A DNA stretch of 64,000 nt. Source: Cryptomeria japonica (lineage: Eukaryota > Streptophyta > Pinopsida > Cupressales > Cupressaceae). Both the position numbers and the translations under genes were made by a program. This document shows, one piece after another, positions 32,740-44,082 of this stretch. The stretch spans positions 915,315,648-915,379,647 of the forward strand of contig NC_081414.1 of the NCBI RefSeq assembly GCF_030272615.1, in the 5' to 3' direction. Below the pieces are notes generated by a model that was given only the letters and a program-made list of their open reading frames with translations, was not told the origin of the DNA and searched no databases. Position 1 is the first letter of the stretch. Every line of letters starts with the position of its first letter.

Positions 32740-33190
32740 GGGGGGTCCGCAGACCCCCCCCATGACCTGTTGTACCCGCAGTTTGTAGATTGTAGGTTTG
32801 CGCCTGCACCCATACCCTGCAAGTTTGTCGCATACCTGTACCCGACGCCGCCACGCCAGACACTCCCATGTGCACCTCCCGACACCACCACCGGCATCGG
32901 CTCCTCCCGACAACGGCCGCTGCATCCTCTGCTCGACCGTTGGTCTCCGCCCAGTGGCGCCCACTACCTCCTCTCCAATGCCCTCAGCCTTCAGTGCCGC
33001 CACCTCCCAGCTCCTCCCGGTGCCTCCTGCCACCTCCAGGCAATGCCTCCCGGTGCCAACGCCGCCTCTCTGGTGATCGTTCTTCCTCTCCGGCCAAAGA
33101 CCTCCCGTCGGCGGTCAACTAGACCGGAGGACCCGCACCTGCCACATGGCAGGCGGCCACTAGCCCATGGGTACAAATCCTTCCACATCA
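32740..33190. other. GC-rich island in the leader of element F
   Basis: About 450 bp rich in C, with many CCTCC, CCGCC and CACC runs, set in an otherwise AT-rich element. It begins with a G run and C run (GGGGGGTCCGCAGACCCCCC, a perfect inverted repeat) near 32740-32760. ORFs are open on both strands (146 codons +, 147 codons -) as expected in GC-rich sequence; none has a domain I know. It may be captured host DNA, or just a structured leader. Confidence 0.55.
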
Positions 33191-33959
33191 GCTTCCATAC
33201 ACACAATTAGCCTGCCACGTCAGCATCCATATTGCACAATCACTTGAACAGTCACCAGTTCGTACAGTACGGACGCCCAATCAACTGATAGGCGAGGTTT
33301 TTGCAATGGTCATACAACCATCAAATTTAACACAATGACTTTCTGATGTTAGCACCACATCAGCATTTTTCAAAAATTTGGCAGGCCCCTCTCATTGAAC
33401 TTTTTGATTTTGCAGTTCAACTTCAAATGGCCATAACTTGCTCATTTTTGCTCCTTTTTGGGTGCAATTTTTTTTGAAATGGGCTATAATTTTGTGCTCT
33501 TTGTAATGGTGAAGAAATTTTTTGATTTTGATGAATGGGTTTTTCATAAAATGTAGTTTTTGGTGACTGTACCTGAGTAATCCTAGTTTTTGCAACTTCG
33601 GAGGCTTCGTTTGGGGTCATAAGACCTCCTTTTCAGGTGCCATTTTTTTTTAAGTGCGTATTTTTTTGTCTTCTTTCACATGATGCTATCAGACTGATGC
33701 CATTGTAAGTAGAAATTGTACTTTCAGATCTTGGCCATTTTTGGCCATTGCACTATTGATTGAAGTCTCTTGTATCTCATTTGAGAAGTTGTAAAATTTG
33801 CATCATAAGTCCACTTTGCCTTCTTTTGCAAGTGGCTCATTGTAATCGCACTAAGTATAAAGTGTCAAATCATCACTTTGGGGGGGGTACTTTGATTGAG
33901 TGAATTTGGGGGGTGTCTCTTGTGCTTTTGTGCTCTTGTGTTTCTTCCTTTTTGCTAAT
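33191..33959 (+). other. Remainder of the element F leader
   Basis: T-rich non-coding sequence between the GC-rich island and gag. I see no gene or repeat in it. Confidence 0.45.
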
Positions 33960-35042
33960 ATGGGTTCTTCTAAGTTTCCTCTCTTAACTCCACATAATTA
34001 TGCTACTTGGAAAATTGATGCATGGAGTAAACTTATGGAAAAAGGACTCACTCATTACATCGATGGAACTATTGTTGCTCCCACTGATCCTAAGGTTGAT
34101 CCAGTTGGTCACTTGGATTGGCTCACTAAAAATATCATGGCAATTGGTACCTTAAGAAAGTATGTATCAAAGGATCTCATTTTTCATATTGAGAAGTGTA
34201 CTCTAATCAAGGATGCTTGGCAAAAGTTTCAAGACTTGTATGGTCAAGTTGATGAGATTAAGGGATATCAAATTGATAGTGATCTCACCATGTTAGATCC
34301 CAAGAACTTTGATCCTATACAAGATTATGTCACTAAGGCAAATGAGTTGAGGGCACAACTCAAAGATTGTGGCATTGATAAAAAGGATACTCAATTGATA
34401 TTCAACTTGATAGGCAAGCTTCCATAAGAATATGCAGCATTTGTTTCTATTTTCCAAACCCATAGGATGACAATGGGTTCAAGCTACAAAATGCCTACAT
34501 TTGATGCTTTCAATGAAATGTTGATGATGGAACAAACTAAGTTGATAAGCATGGGCATTCTTAAGGCTTCTAAGTCTCAAGCATTAGTGGCAAATCAAGG
34601 GAACAAAGGAAATCAAGGAAAGGACAACTCAAACAAGAAGAAATGGCAATCAAAGCCTAAAGATAAAGCACCATCTTCTCCACAACAAGGAGATTCATCC
34701 TCTTCCAAGAGAGATAATTCACCAAAGAGGGAGAGACCTACTTGTGCTTATTGTAAAAAGATTGGTCATGAGGAACATCATTGCCATTCTAAGAAGATTG
34801 ATGAGCTCACACATATCATCAAAACGCATAACATTGATTTGCCTAAAGTCTACAAGAAGGATGATTCATCAACTTCCACTTCCACACATTCAAAAGGAAA
34901 AGGGCAAGCATTCATGGCTTCTACAAGTGGGAAGACTCACTCTTTTGGAACAAGAAAAGGAAAAGCTCTATGTGCTACCTTCAGTCATGATTCAGAGAGA
35001 TGGCTTCTAGATTCAGGGGCTTCTCATCATATGGCATCCTCA
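33960..35042 (+). pseudogene. gag and protease of element F
   Basis: ATG at 33960 starts MGSSKFPLLTPHNYATWKID, a copia gag beginning (an open frame upstream lacks ATG). TAA at 34425 is the first stop. The zinc knuckle near 34741-34785 is complete: C-AY-C-KKIG-H-EEHH-C. The protease site WLLDSGASHHM near 35000 is intact. TAG at 35043-35045 follows, where CAG is likely in the ancestor. One frame throughout. Confidence 0.82.
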
Positions 35043-35045
35043 TAG

Positions 35046-36340
35046 TCTATGTTCTCTACATTTGAGCCTTGCACCATGCCACATATTTTGATGGGCAATC
35101 ATACATACATGGTTGCGATTGGGAAAGGATCTATTGACATTGGGGATAACTCCTTCAATGATGTGTTGTGTGTACCCCACTTGACAAACAATCTCCTTTC
35201 TATCTATCAAATCACACATGGCACAACTAAGAGAGTTGTGGAGTTCACACCTGACTTAGTTTTCATTAGAGACTTGGAGACTAGAGCTATCATTGCAACT
35301 GGGGTGGTTGATCATGCATCTCGGTTATACTCCTTTTCAGATTTTGTTGATGATGATGATTTCACATTTGATGATTCTACACATTATGATCACACTTCTT
35401 GTGATGTTTTAGATTTTGAGGAGAACTTTGGACACTTGATCATGGGGATTCTCACATGTGACCCCATTCTTGAGTCTTGTATTTCATCTCCTCATATTGA
35501 TATCACATCACCTATTGCACCTGATGATGCAGATAGTGTGACAGTTTTGCCTTCATGTGATTCAGTGTAGCAGGAAATTCGTTGTCTTCCAGCTTTAGAT
35601 TCATGGGATGATTACTTGACAGACATTTCAGGTTTGTTTGCGGAATCCTAAATTGCGGATTTGGGAGACATCATTGATGACATTCATCTTCTCTTTGATG
35701 AAGGTTATCCTTCTTTGATTGTTGCGAGGGCACACTCTGACCCTCTTGTTCATTCTCTACATGATCATTCTTTCGAGGTTGAAATGTTTGTGGATACTTA
35801 TGTACAACAGTTGGAGGAGGTCTCTTTATTTTTTGAGGAGACATGTGAGTCTTTGGGACATGTTCTACATCCATCTCCACTAGATCTTGGAGTGCCTTTT
35901 TCAGCAGTGTGGCACAATTTACCACCTTTGGAGTTTCAACATCGACATGGGGACACTTGAGCAGTTTTTAGAGATTCCTTTCATCATGAGTTTTCTTCAT
36001 ACATCTTCCCTTCATGATTGGGGAGATACCATGGATACACCTTTGGTTTTGTTTCTTCCTAAGGGGAGGAATGTTGTTCGACGTTCGTGGAGCAGTTTCT
36101 TCATACATCAAGCTTCTATCATTGGTGTAGATTCCACATTGAGGGGGGGTCACAGTTTGACTTCTCTTCTTCTCTCATACGGGGGGGACTTTTTCCTCAC
36201 ATGGGGTATTGTTCTTCACATTCTTCTATGAGAGTTCTCTTGTATGTTTTTCATCTCTCTTTTGGGGGAGGGTTTTTTCCCATTAGGTTTTTCTCTCTTT
36301 CCCCACTTTGTGAGAGATTACATTGCATTGGTTTTCATTA
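35046..36340 (+). pseudogene. Unrecognised acidic C-terminal region of element F ORF
   Basis: The gag-protease frame goes on for another 170 codons, still protease-like at first (VPHLTNNLLSI as in other copia polyproteins near 35180). It then runs into an Asp/Phe/His-rich part (FVDDDDFTFDDSTHYDH) with stops TAG 35568, TAA 35649 and TGA 35958. Further open stretches follow in other frames to 36340. No integrase or RT motif occurs. I do not recognise the domain. Confidence 0.55.
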
Positions 36341-36453
36341 ATTTGCATTTGTACATGGGTACCTAACATGGCCTCGTAGCCAGGACCCATCTTGTATTGC
36401 TTAGTTGCATTGTAGACTTAAGTGCATTCCCCTAAGTTGCACTTAAGGGGGGG

Positions 36454-36943
36454 TGTTGGTGTAAATAATTATTCATCTTGGATATTATTACACTTACTTA
36501 AGTTTACTTAGGATAATGCATTTCATAGTAGTTTGGATATGAGACACTTGGGTGTTTGTGCCACATTGGGATAGTGTGTGTAGGAGAAATTCCACCTTTT
36601 ATGGTGTTGATCTTGTTACTACTTTATCATATCCACTTATTGTGGAGTGATAATTCCACATTCAGTGGGTGATCCACCTAATATGGACTATTATATTATT
36701 TCTCCTACCTACCCACACCTATTTCCTACCTACCCTTTTTTCTTATTGAGCCACATGTCATGTTTGTGTGCTCACATATCCCTACCCTTGCCTATATAAG
36801 CAAGCTCATCTACATTATATGTAACTATTTGAATTATTATTATTGATCATTTTCTATTGATAAGAATACAATTTATTCTTGTCCTATATTGTGTCTCTAT
36901 TTTGTACATTTCATTGAGCTCTTGAACTTGGCAAAATCTCATA
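36454..36943 (+). repeat. 3' LTR of element F
   Basis: Starts TGTTGGTGTAAATAATT after a short G-rich tract (AAGGGGGGG, 36445-36453) that serves as polypurine tract. TATATAAG at 36793-36800. The end is CTCATA instead of CTCACA, a one-base change in the terminal dinucleotide. Confidence 0.92.
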
Positions 36944-37925
36944 GTCATGCTATTCATTGATGATTATTCTAGAATGATGTGGGTTACTTTTCTAAAAGAA
37001 AAATCTGAAGCATTTGAGAAGTTTAAAATTTTTAAGGCTAAAGTGGAAATTGAGATAGGATTGAAGATTAAATGTTTGAGGTCAGATCATGGTGGAGAAT
37101 TCAAATCCAGTGGGTTTGACAACTTTTGTGAGAATCATGGTATAAGAAGACAATTTTCTACACCCCGGACACCTCAGCAAAATGGTGTTGTGGAAAGGAA
37201 GAACATAACTATCTTGGATTTTGCTAGAACAATGATGATGGAAGATAGTCTACCTCATATCTACTAGAGAGAAGCAGTGAGCACAACGGTTTATACATTC
37301 AACACAGTACATATCAAAGGAGAAAGCAATAAGACACCTTATGAATTATGGTTTGGCAATACACCTACAGTTAAGTATTTTAGAATTTTTGGTAGTAAAT
37401 GTTATATTAGGAGAGATGATATCATTGGGAAATTTGATCCTAGATGTGATGAAGGCATATTTCTTGGTTATTCTAATGAAATCAAAGCATATAGATGTTA
37501 TAAAAAGAGATTATAGAGAATTGTGGAGAGTGCTAATGTCAAAGTAGATGAGCTGAACATAAGTCAAATCAAAGTTATCAGAAGAAACTGATAGTGGAAA
37601 TGATTATATCTAAACCAGTAGCACCTTTACCAGAATAGAGTGTTGAACCATTTACTTCGATAGTTTTAGAGAATTCTACAGTAAATGAAGAACAGGGAAG
37701 AGGAACAGAAAGTTAGAAAACTCCTAGGTATGTGAGATTGAATCATTTAGAAGATTAGATCACTGGGGATAAGAGCAATGGAGTGATGACAAGAAGAAGA
37801 ATGATAAATAACGAGGTATGTTTAATTTTACAAGTTGAACCAATATCATTAATTGAGGCATGCAAAGATGAATATTGGTTGAAAGCTATGGAAGAAGAAT
37901 TAGATCAAATTGAGAAAAATAATTG
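36944..37925 (+). pseudogene. Integrase (continued) of element E
   Basis: Resumes after F with FIDDYSRMMWVTFLKEKSEA. RSDHGGEF and NGVVERKN keep the second Asp and the Glu of the catalytic triad. TAG at 37266-37268 (Trp in relatives) and TAG near 37513 interrupt it. TPYELWFGNTPTVKYF and KCYIRRDD follow. A frameshift near 37550 leads to a poorly conserved linker with several TAG stops. Confidence 0.85.
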
Positions 37926-39372
37926 ATGGACCTTGGTTCACTGGCCTAAAAATAAAAATGTTATTGGAACTAAATGGGTTTTTAGGAATAAATTGAATAA
38001 GGATGGTCAAATTATAAGGAATAAGACTAGATTAGTTTGTAAAGGATATTCTCAGAAGGAAGGAATTGATTATGGAGAGACTTTTTCACCTGTAGCTAGG
38101 ATTGAAGCTATAAGATTATTTCTTGCCTATGTTGCTTATAAAAACTACAAGGTTTATCAGATGGATGTTAAATGTGCATTTTTTAATGGGGATCTTGATG
38201 AGGAAGTTTATATTGAGCAACCTGATGGTTTTTCACTATCAGATGATATAAATATGGTTTGCAGGTTAAGGAAAGCTTTATATGGATTGAAACAAGCACC
38301 TAGAGCTTGGTATGCAAGATTGGATAAATATCTTTTGAAACTTGATTTTACTAAGGGCAGTGCTGACGATAATTTATATTATAAGATCATTGATGATGAT
38401 ATAATGATTATTGAATTATTTGTTGATGACATTATTTTTGGAGGTGAAGATAAGTTATGCATAGAATTTTCTAAGAATATGGAGAAAGAATTTGAGATGT
38501 CTATGATTAGTGAGATGAAATTTCTCTTAGGTTTGCAAATTACTCAAACTGACAAAGGTATTTTCATCTGTCAAACTAAATATGCTAAGGAATTGTTGAA
38601 GAAATTCCATATGGGAGATTCTAAACCAGTTAGCACTCCTATGGTTACAAGTGAGAAATTGACAAGAAAAGATGTTTCTGCACTGATAAATCCTACAAGA
38701 TACAAATCTATGATTGGAGGTCTTCTTTATTTGACTTAGACTAGGACTGACAGTATGAATGTTGTTTGTATTGTTTCAAGTTTTTAGAGTGATCCTAGAG
38801 AAAATCATGAGATGGGGGTGAAAAGGATTTTTAGATACTTACAAGGTACATCCAAATACGGCTTGTGGTAGCCTAAGGATGATAACTTTACTTTATGTGC
38901 ATATACAGATGTTGATTGGGCTGGAGATGTTGATGACCTGAAAAACACTTCTGGTGGAGCTTTCTGTCTTTGAAAGAAGTTGATTTCATTGATCAGGAAG
39001 AAACAATCATATACTTCTTTATCTACTATTGAAGCTGATTATGTTGTTGCTGCTACTAATTATACATAATTTTTATGGATGAAGCAAATGTTGAAGGATA
39101 TAAAGGTGGATTGTGATGCACCATTAGTTATTCACTATGACAACTTTGCTGTTATTGATATATCAAATAATCTAGTATTTCATTCTAAAATAAAGCACAT
39201 ATCTATAAAGTATAACTTTTTGAAGGAAAAGGTGGAAGAAAATGAAGTTAGACTAGTTTATGTGAACACTAAAGAGGAGATTGCAGATATTTTCATTAAA
39301 CCTTTGCCCAAGGAATCATTTGAGTACCTGAGAGACAGATTGGGAGTTTTTGCCCCTTCGGTAGAGAATTGA
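37926..39372 (+). pseudogene. RT and RNase H of element E
   Basis: RT with [42 protein letters not shown] and [11 protein letters not shown] (catalytic VDD) in one long open stretch 37933-38739. TAG interrupts at 38737-38739. RNase H has YTDVDWAGDVDD, SYTSLSTIEADYV and NFAVIDISNN, with several TAG and TAA stops. Ends IFIKPLPKESFEYLRDRLG at 39372. Confidence 0.88.
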
Positions 39373-39724
39373 TTTATGCAGTTTGACATCAATCCGACAT
39401 GCACTATCAGAGATACTATTCATTCTAGCACTGATGTGGGATGCTACTGCTCAAGGGGAGTAGTCAGCTTTGTGATTTAGTAGTTTATGTTTTTGCTTTA
39501 TATTTTTGTCAGATTTTTTGCATTGATGTCAAAGGGGGAGACATATGGATGAGAAAAAGACAAAGAAAGAAAAAGGAAAAGACATAGGAGGAGAGATACT
39601 GACATTTAGAGATGTATGTGGGAGATTGTTGGTTTTCTTCCATTAGGGGGAGACTTGTTTGGCATTTCTTGGTACTTAGATATTTTTCACATCTAGTGTT
39701 GTCATCAATGCTAATGGGGGAGAT
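39373..39724 (+). other. Copia E 3' untranslated region with polypurine tracts
   Basis: Three purine tracts of the AAAGGGGGAGA type: near 39529, near 39645 and at 39713-39724 directly before the LTR. Confidence 0.65.
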
Positions 39725-40946
39725 TGTTGGCCATTTGGTGGAATTGATAATGTGTTACACTGATGTTTTGTCATTGATGACAATAGTAGTTGTTTGGATG
39801 CTTTACCAATACCCTTTTGGTCCTGATGGGATGAGTGGTTTCTGGTTGATCTGGATCCAGCATGATCCGATAGGCTCCGGTATAGTTTGGTGATGGAATT
39901 TGCTTTTTCATGATACTCATGCTCATATTTGGTCAGTTGGTTTTGGTTTGGTGATCGGATGCTATCCTATTTTCTTAGAAGCTTAGTTTTTGGTTCCAGT
40001 GAGGGTTTCACTAGTAGAGCTTTTGGTGGAGATCTTTGATGAATTGCATAAGTGGTGTTGGTGTAGCTTCTTGTGAAGTTTCAAGATGTTGTTGGTTATC
40101 ATGTTCGAGACTTGGTGGATGGAGATCATTGCTATAGTGTGTGGACCTATATTGGGTCTCGGTTGATCTAGGTTATGGACTGACTTTAATGTAACATGTG
40201 GATTGGACCTATCGATGTATTTTTGGGATGTCTTATATGTTGGATATTATTTGTTTGGTCTAAGGCAAACATGGTTTGTAATTATGTAATTGATTTATTG
40301 TCGGATGGCCGACTTGATTGTTTATGGTCGAGGGTTCGTATATATAGATGTAAGATCTCATTGTAGATCATCATTGTTATGTTAGAGGTCATGTTCAAGG
40401 AATGTAAAGTGAGAATAATGTAATATCATTCAAGCAGAGGAGTTGATCGATCATTGGAGATCAAATTGGGTTTATATAAGAGGATTTAGTCCTCTGATAT
40501 TGAGCTTAACCAAAGTTGTACTCAAGCATAGGAGATGCTATCTTTTGTAGTTTAACACTTCTCCTGATTGTAGTCTGGATTTATACGTAGTCACTGAGGC
40601 TCCTTTTGTGATGAGCAATGCGCACTAGGTTGTTGGCCATCCTTCAAGTGTAAGCCCCTCGATTGTAATTCACATATGTACTGCAGAAGTATTATCTGAC
40701 TGTGGGTAGACTTTCCACCATGGTTTTTCCCTTTACCGGATTTTCCACATACAAATCTTGGTGTTATGTGGATGGCTTTTATTCTATGATTATTGTTTAT
40801 GCTTAATTTGTTTAACTGCTATTTTAGTATTATTTTTTTGGGTTCTGGTATTAAAGTTTAAATTGCTGATGGTTCCAGTAATCTGTGACAATTGATTCAC
40901 CCCCCCCCCCTCACAATTGTCTTCTAGTTATTTGAACTATCTAACA
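39725..40946 (+). repeat. 3' LTR of element E
   Basis: TGTTGGCCATTTGGTGG start, TCTAACA end, TATATATAG at 40339-40347. A run of ten C near 40902 precedes the end. Confidence 0.85.
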
Positions 40947-41369
40947 TGATCCATGTTGGTCCAAGATGGAACAAATGCTGATGAATAAGATGAAATGTGT
41001 AAAACAACAAGGTCAGCCTCCACCAAAGAGATCCCTCTAAAAAATACAAAGAATGAAGTACGGACCTAAGAGAAGGTTGGCCACATGCCAAGGAATGTTG
41101 TAAATAATTAATTGGAACTTGGAAAGCTACGAAAATGATCCGCAAGATTCGCCAAATAGGAAATAGGTCCAAGTGGTTCGGGTGTTCTAATGCAAAAAAA
41201 GGTCCTAGATTTCGGAAGCGATAACTTTCCAAAAAAAGATCCAAGTGTCCCATAGACACATGATAAGGTAGATGAGAAAGTCCAAAATCAAATCCTAGCT
41301 CCAAAAGATCTAGTTAGAAAATGCAAAGAAACATAGAAGAAATATCGAAACTAAAAAAACAAGAAAAAA
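40947..41369. other. Unclassified sequence between elements E and G
   Basis: About 420 bp with no motif I can place. If E inserted into the LTR of D this should be the rest of D's LTR, but the expected target duplication is absent. An open 126-codon minus-strand frame across the E LTR border has no domain and is not called. Confidence 0.35.
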
Positions 41370-42750
41370 CTAGAAGAAAATGTTTCTGGTTGATGTAAGA
41401 TTGTCATGAACTAGGGATGCTCCTGCATCACAAAGTTTGTATCCTTTCCCACCATAACTACAATTGATGAAGATACATTTTGTAGTCTTGTTCTCCAACT
41501 TTGTCCACTTCTTCTTTGGCAAATGTGCATATGCCTTACAACAAAAGACTCTAAGATGTTCCAATGAAGGATTATGACTTAACCACACTTCCATAAATTT
41601 TTTACCAACACAAGCTGATAAAGGAGACCTGTTAATCTGGTAGAAATTAGTGGCAATAGCTTTGGCCAAAAAATTTTGTTCTACACCAACACCACTTAGC
41701 ATACTCCTAGCCTTCTCCATCAGTGTGTGTTCATTCTTTCTAAAATTCTATTCTATTGTGGAGAATACAGAGTTATCTTCTCTCTATTAATGCCACAATC
41801 TTTGCAGAATCTATCAAAATCATTAGAGAAAAATTCACCGCCATTATCAATCCTCAAATATTTAATTTTATTTTCATTCTACAACTCAACCATTTCTCTA
41901 AATTCTTTAAAACGACTAAAAACTTCAAATTTACTCTTTAGAAAGTATACCCATGTCCTTCTACTAAAATCATCAATAAATGAAATATAATATGTGGATT
42001 TTCCAGTGGAAGGAACATATACAAGGCCAAACACATCAAAATTAATAATATCCAAAACACCACAAGATTTGTGAAAACTCGAGTAAAATTGAACATGGTT
42101 TTGTTTTCCATTAATTCAATGCTCACAAAAATCAAATTCAATAATAAAATCATTCAAACCTTCAACAAGTTTTATTTTTCAAGGTCCTTAGACCCTTTTC
42201 TCTAATGTGGGCAAGCCTTTGGTTCCATAACATAGTCTTCTTTGCAAGTAACTTTACTTCATAATAAAGAGTGTCCATAGGTACCCAAAATCTATGTCCA
42301 TCCATTGAAGGTGAAACCCTCAAATCTTCTGATGAAGTATCTATACATTTACTTTTTATAGAAGTGTTATTACACTCAATAGTGTATGCCTCTAGCTTAT
42401 ACCAAGTACTGAGCTTGACACCTCTAACAATCACCATAGCACCCTTAATCATCTTACATCCTGCATCAGAAAAGAATACCTACACACCTACATCTATTAG
42501 TTTTCTCATAGATAAAAAAATTCATTTTAAACCAAGGATATGCAACACATTGCTAATCTATTTTATTCTACCATTAGGAAACCTGATTCTAACTTTACCA
42601 TGACCAACAATATCTAAATTTGAATCATCACCCAAGTACACTTTACCTCCATTAAATTATTCATATTTATAAAACCAATCATTATTGTAAGTCATGTAAA
42701 AAGATGCACCTGAGTCAATTAATCATGCATAATTACCTGCATGAGTAGCA
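41370..42750 (-). pseudogene. Pre-integrase and integrase of element G
   Basis: The pre-integrase segment LWNQRLAHIREKGLRTLKN lies near 42200. The integrase core is split over frames: RIDNGGEFFS near 41850, then MEKARSMLSGVGVEQNF (41720) and HNPSLEHLRVF with KWTKLENKTTKCIF. It ends STRNIFF at 41370. Many stops and frameshifts. Confidence 0.75.
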
Positions 42751-42754
42751 GAAG

Positions 42755-43590
42755 CTACAATGAATGTGTCACCATCTTCCTTCTCAGACTCAAAATTAGA
42801 ATCAGACTTCTTCTTTTTTTGTTTATTTTGTTCTTTGTAGTCCTTACAGATATATCTTGATTTACCAGAATTCTAGTAGATGACTTTGGACTTTCTAGGA
42901 GATTTTGATCTACCTTTGGACTTGGATTTATGTGCTTCTCATTATTCTTGTATTTTTCTTTAGGTCTTCCATGAATAGTTAGGGCTTCCTTTGAAATAAT
43001 GGATACCTTCCTCTGTATCTCTTCACCAAGCAAGACACCCACCACATCTTCAGACTTCAAAACAACAAAAGTACTACCAATAGTCATAACAAGAGAATCC
43101 CACAAATCAGGCAAAGAACAAAGAAAGACCTCACATTTCTCCTTCTCATCCATCTTAACACCAATAGATACCAATTGAGCCATCAACATATTAAATGATT
43201 CCAGGTGGTTTCTAATCGATACACACTATTCCATTCTCAAGGAATACAAATTATTCCTCAAGAAAATTGGTTTTAATAAAGATTTGGCTTGATACATCTC
43301 ACAAAGCTTACTCCATAACTTCTTTGCAAAGTTCTCTGCATGGACATTGATTAGAACATAGTCTACCAAGCACAATATTATTAGACCCTTGGCTTTACTA
43401 TCCATAACATTATATGGATAAACCGCAATAGGATTTGAGGGTCTTGAGACATTCACATCAACAACATCCCACAAACCTTGATCTAGTAGCAGATATTTTC
43501 ATATTTAGCTTCCACATCTCAAAATTACTTCCAAAAAATTTCTCCACCTCTTTTCTCCTTGATGAACTTTCCATTTGAAAATTCCTACAA
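42755..43590 (-). pseudogene. gag of element G
   Basis: The N-terminal part near 43580 starts MESSSRRKEVEKFFGSNFEM. Open stretches follow at 43474-43226 (AENFAKKLWSKLCEMYQAKS) and 43189-42755 (CEVFLCSLPDLWDSLVMTIG), as in Tork-type gag. No intact zinc knuckle is seen. Confidence 0.7.
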
Positions 43591-43683
43591 CAAGATAAAA
43601 AAGTATCTTCTACACAATCTCCCACTCAAAACTAGATTAGTTCGAAAAACCCAACAACCCACTTGACTAGAATCAAAGATAAT

Positions 43684-43698
43684 CAAGCTATGATACCA
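43684..43698 (-). other. Primer binding site of element G
   Basis: Minus strand TGGTATCATAGCTTG, one change from the tRNA-Met site, two bases after the LTR. Confidence 0.75.
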
Positions 43699-43700
43699 TT

Positions 43701-44076
43701 TGTAAGGAAGTTATGTAGTGAAACAACTTCCTACACTAACCTTGAGATGAGGGTAATGCAAATTTTTTTACAAATTGTTACAATAGTTACAAAATCATAA
43801 CAAAAAGAGACATAATACCATGCATACCACAACACAGTGATTTACGTGGCGAAAACCTTTTAGGGAGAAAAACCCCAAACTTCAAAAGAAGCTCAATATA
43901 TTATTCAATAATCAATAAAAAATTACAATATACTTACAGATTAAGGTCTTCATAGGAGTACCACCAACCAGAGATTCAGATGTAACACAATGATCATAAG
44001 AGTCTTGTACACAACCTCTATCTCATGTACCTCATATATAGGAGATACAATACAAGAAACCATCAAACACTATTAC
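43701..44076 (-). repeat. 5' LTR of element G
   Basis: Minus-strand end CTTCCTTACA at 43701. The start is placed at TGTAATAGTGTTTG (44076). About 376 bp. The start could be a few bases further right across the H insertion. Confidence 0.6.
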
Positions 44077-44082
44077 AAAACC

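Larger units (their letters stand above)
31910..36943 (+). mobile_element. Element F: gag-protease-only Ty1/copia-type retrotransposon
   Basis: Complete insertion with LTRs 31910-32399 and 36454-36943 (490 bp each) and the five-base target duplication GTCAT (31905-31909 and 36944-36948), inside the integrase of E. A primer site and an ORF chain encoding gag and protease are present, but integrase, RT and RNase H are absent. The gag frame continues into an acidic region of unknown nature. It must have moved with enzymes supplied by another element. Confidence 0.9.
28829..40946 (+). mobile_element. Element E: Ty1/copia retrotransposon with both LTRs, split by F
   Basis: 5' LTR 28829-30049, tRNA-Met primer site, gag, protease, integrase (split at 31909/36944 by F), RT, RNase H and 3' LTR 39725-40946. 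LTR lengths are 1221 and 1222 bp. Flanking five-base sequences differ (ATATT on the left, TGATC on the right), so a target duplication is not visible. Sirevirus-like by pol sequence and repeated purine tracts. Numerous stops show that it is old. Confidence 0.88.
41370..44082 (-). mobile_element. Element G: Tork-like Ty1/copia fragment
   Basis: Minus strand: LTR 44076-43701, primer site, gag, pre-integrase and integrase up to 41370, where the similarity ends; RT and RNase H are absent. The sequence MEKARSMLSGVG and KCIFINCSYGGKGYKL fit the Tork/Tnt1 group. Element H inserted next to its LTR (duplicated AAACC at 44078-44082). Confidence 0.78.

Noticed and set aside
32590-33210. ORFs on both strands of the GC-rich island as protein genes
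   Set aside because: GC-rich sequence keeps frames open by chance; no domain, no splice or start context.
40924-41304. 126-codon minus-strand ORF
   Set aside because: Crosses the LTR boundary of E, hydrophobic composition from AT-rich DNA and no motif.
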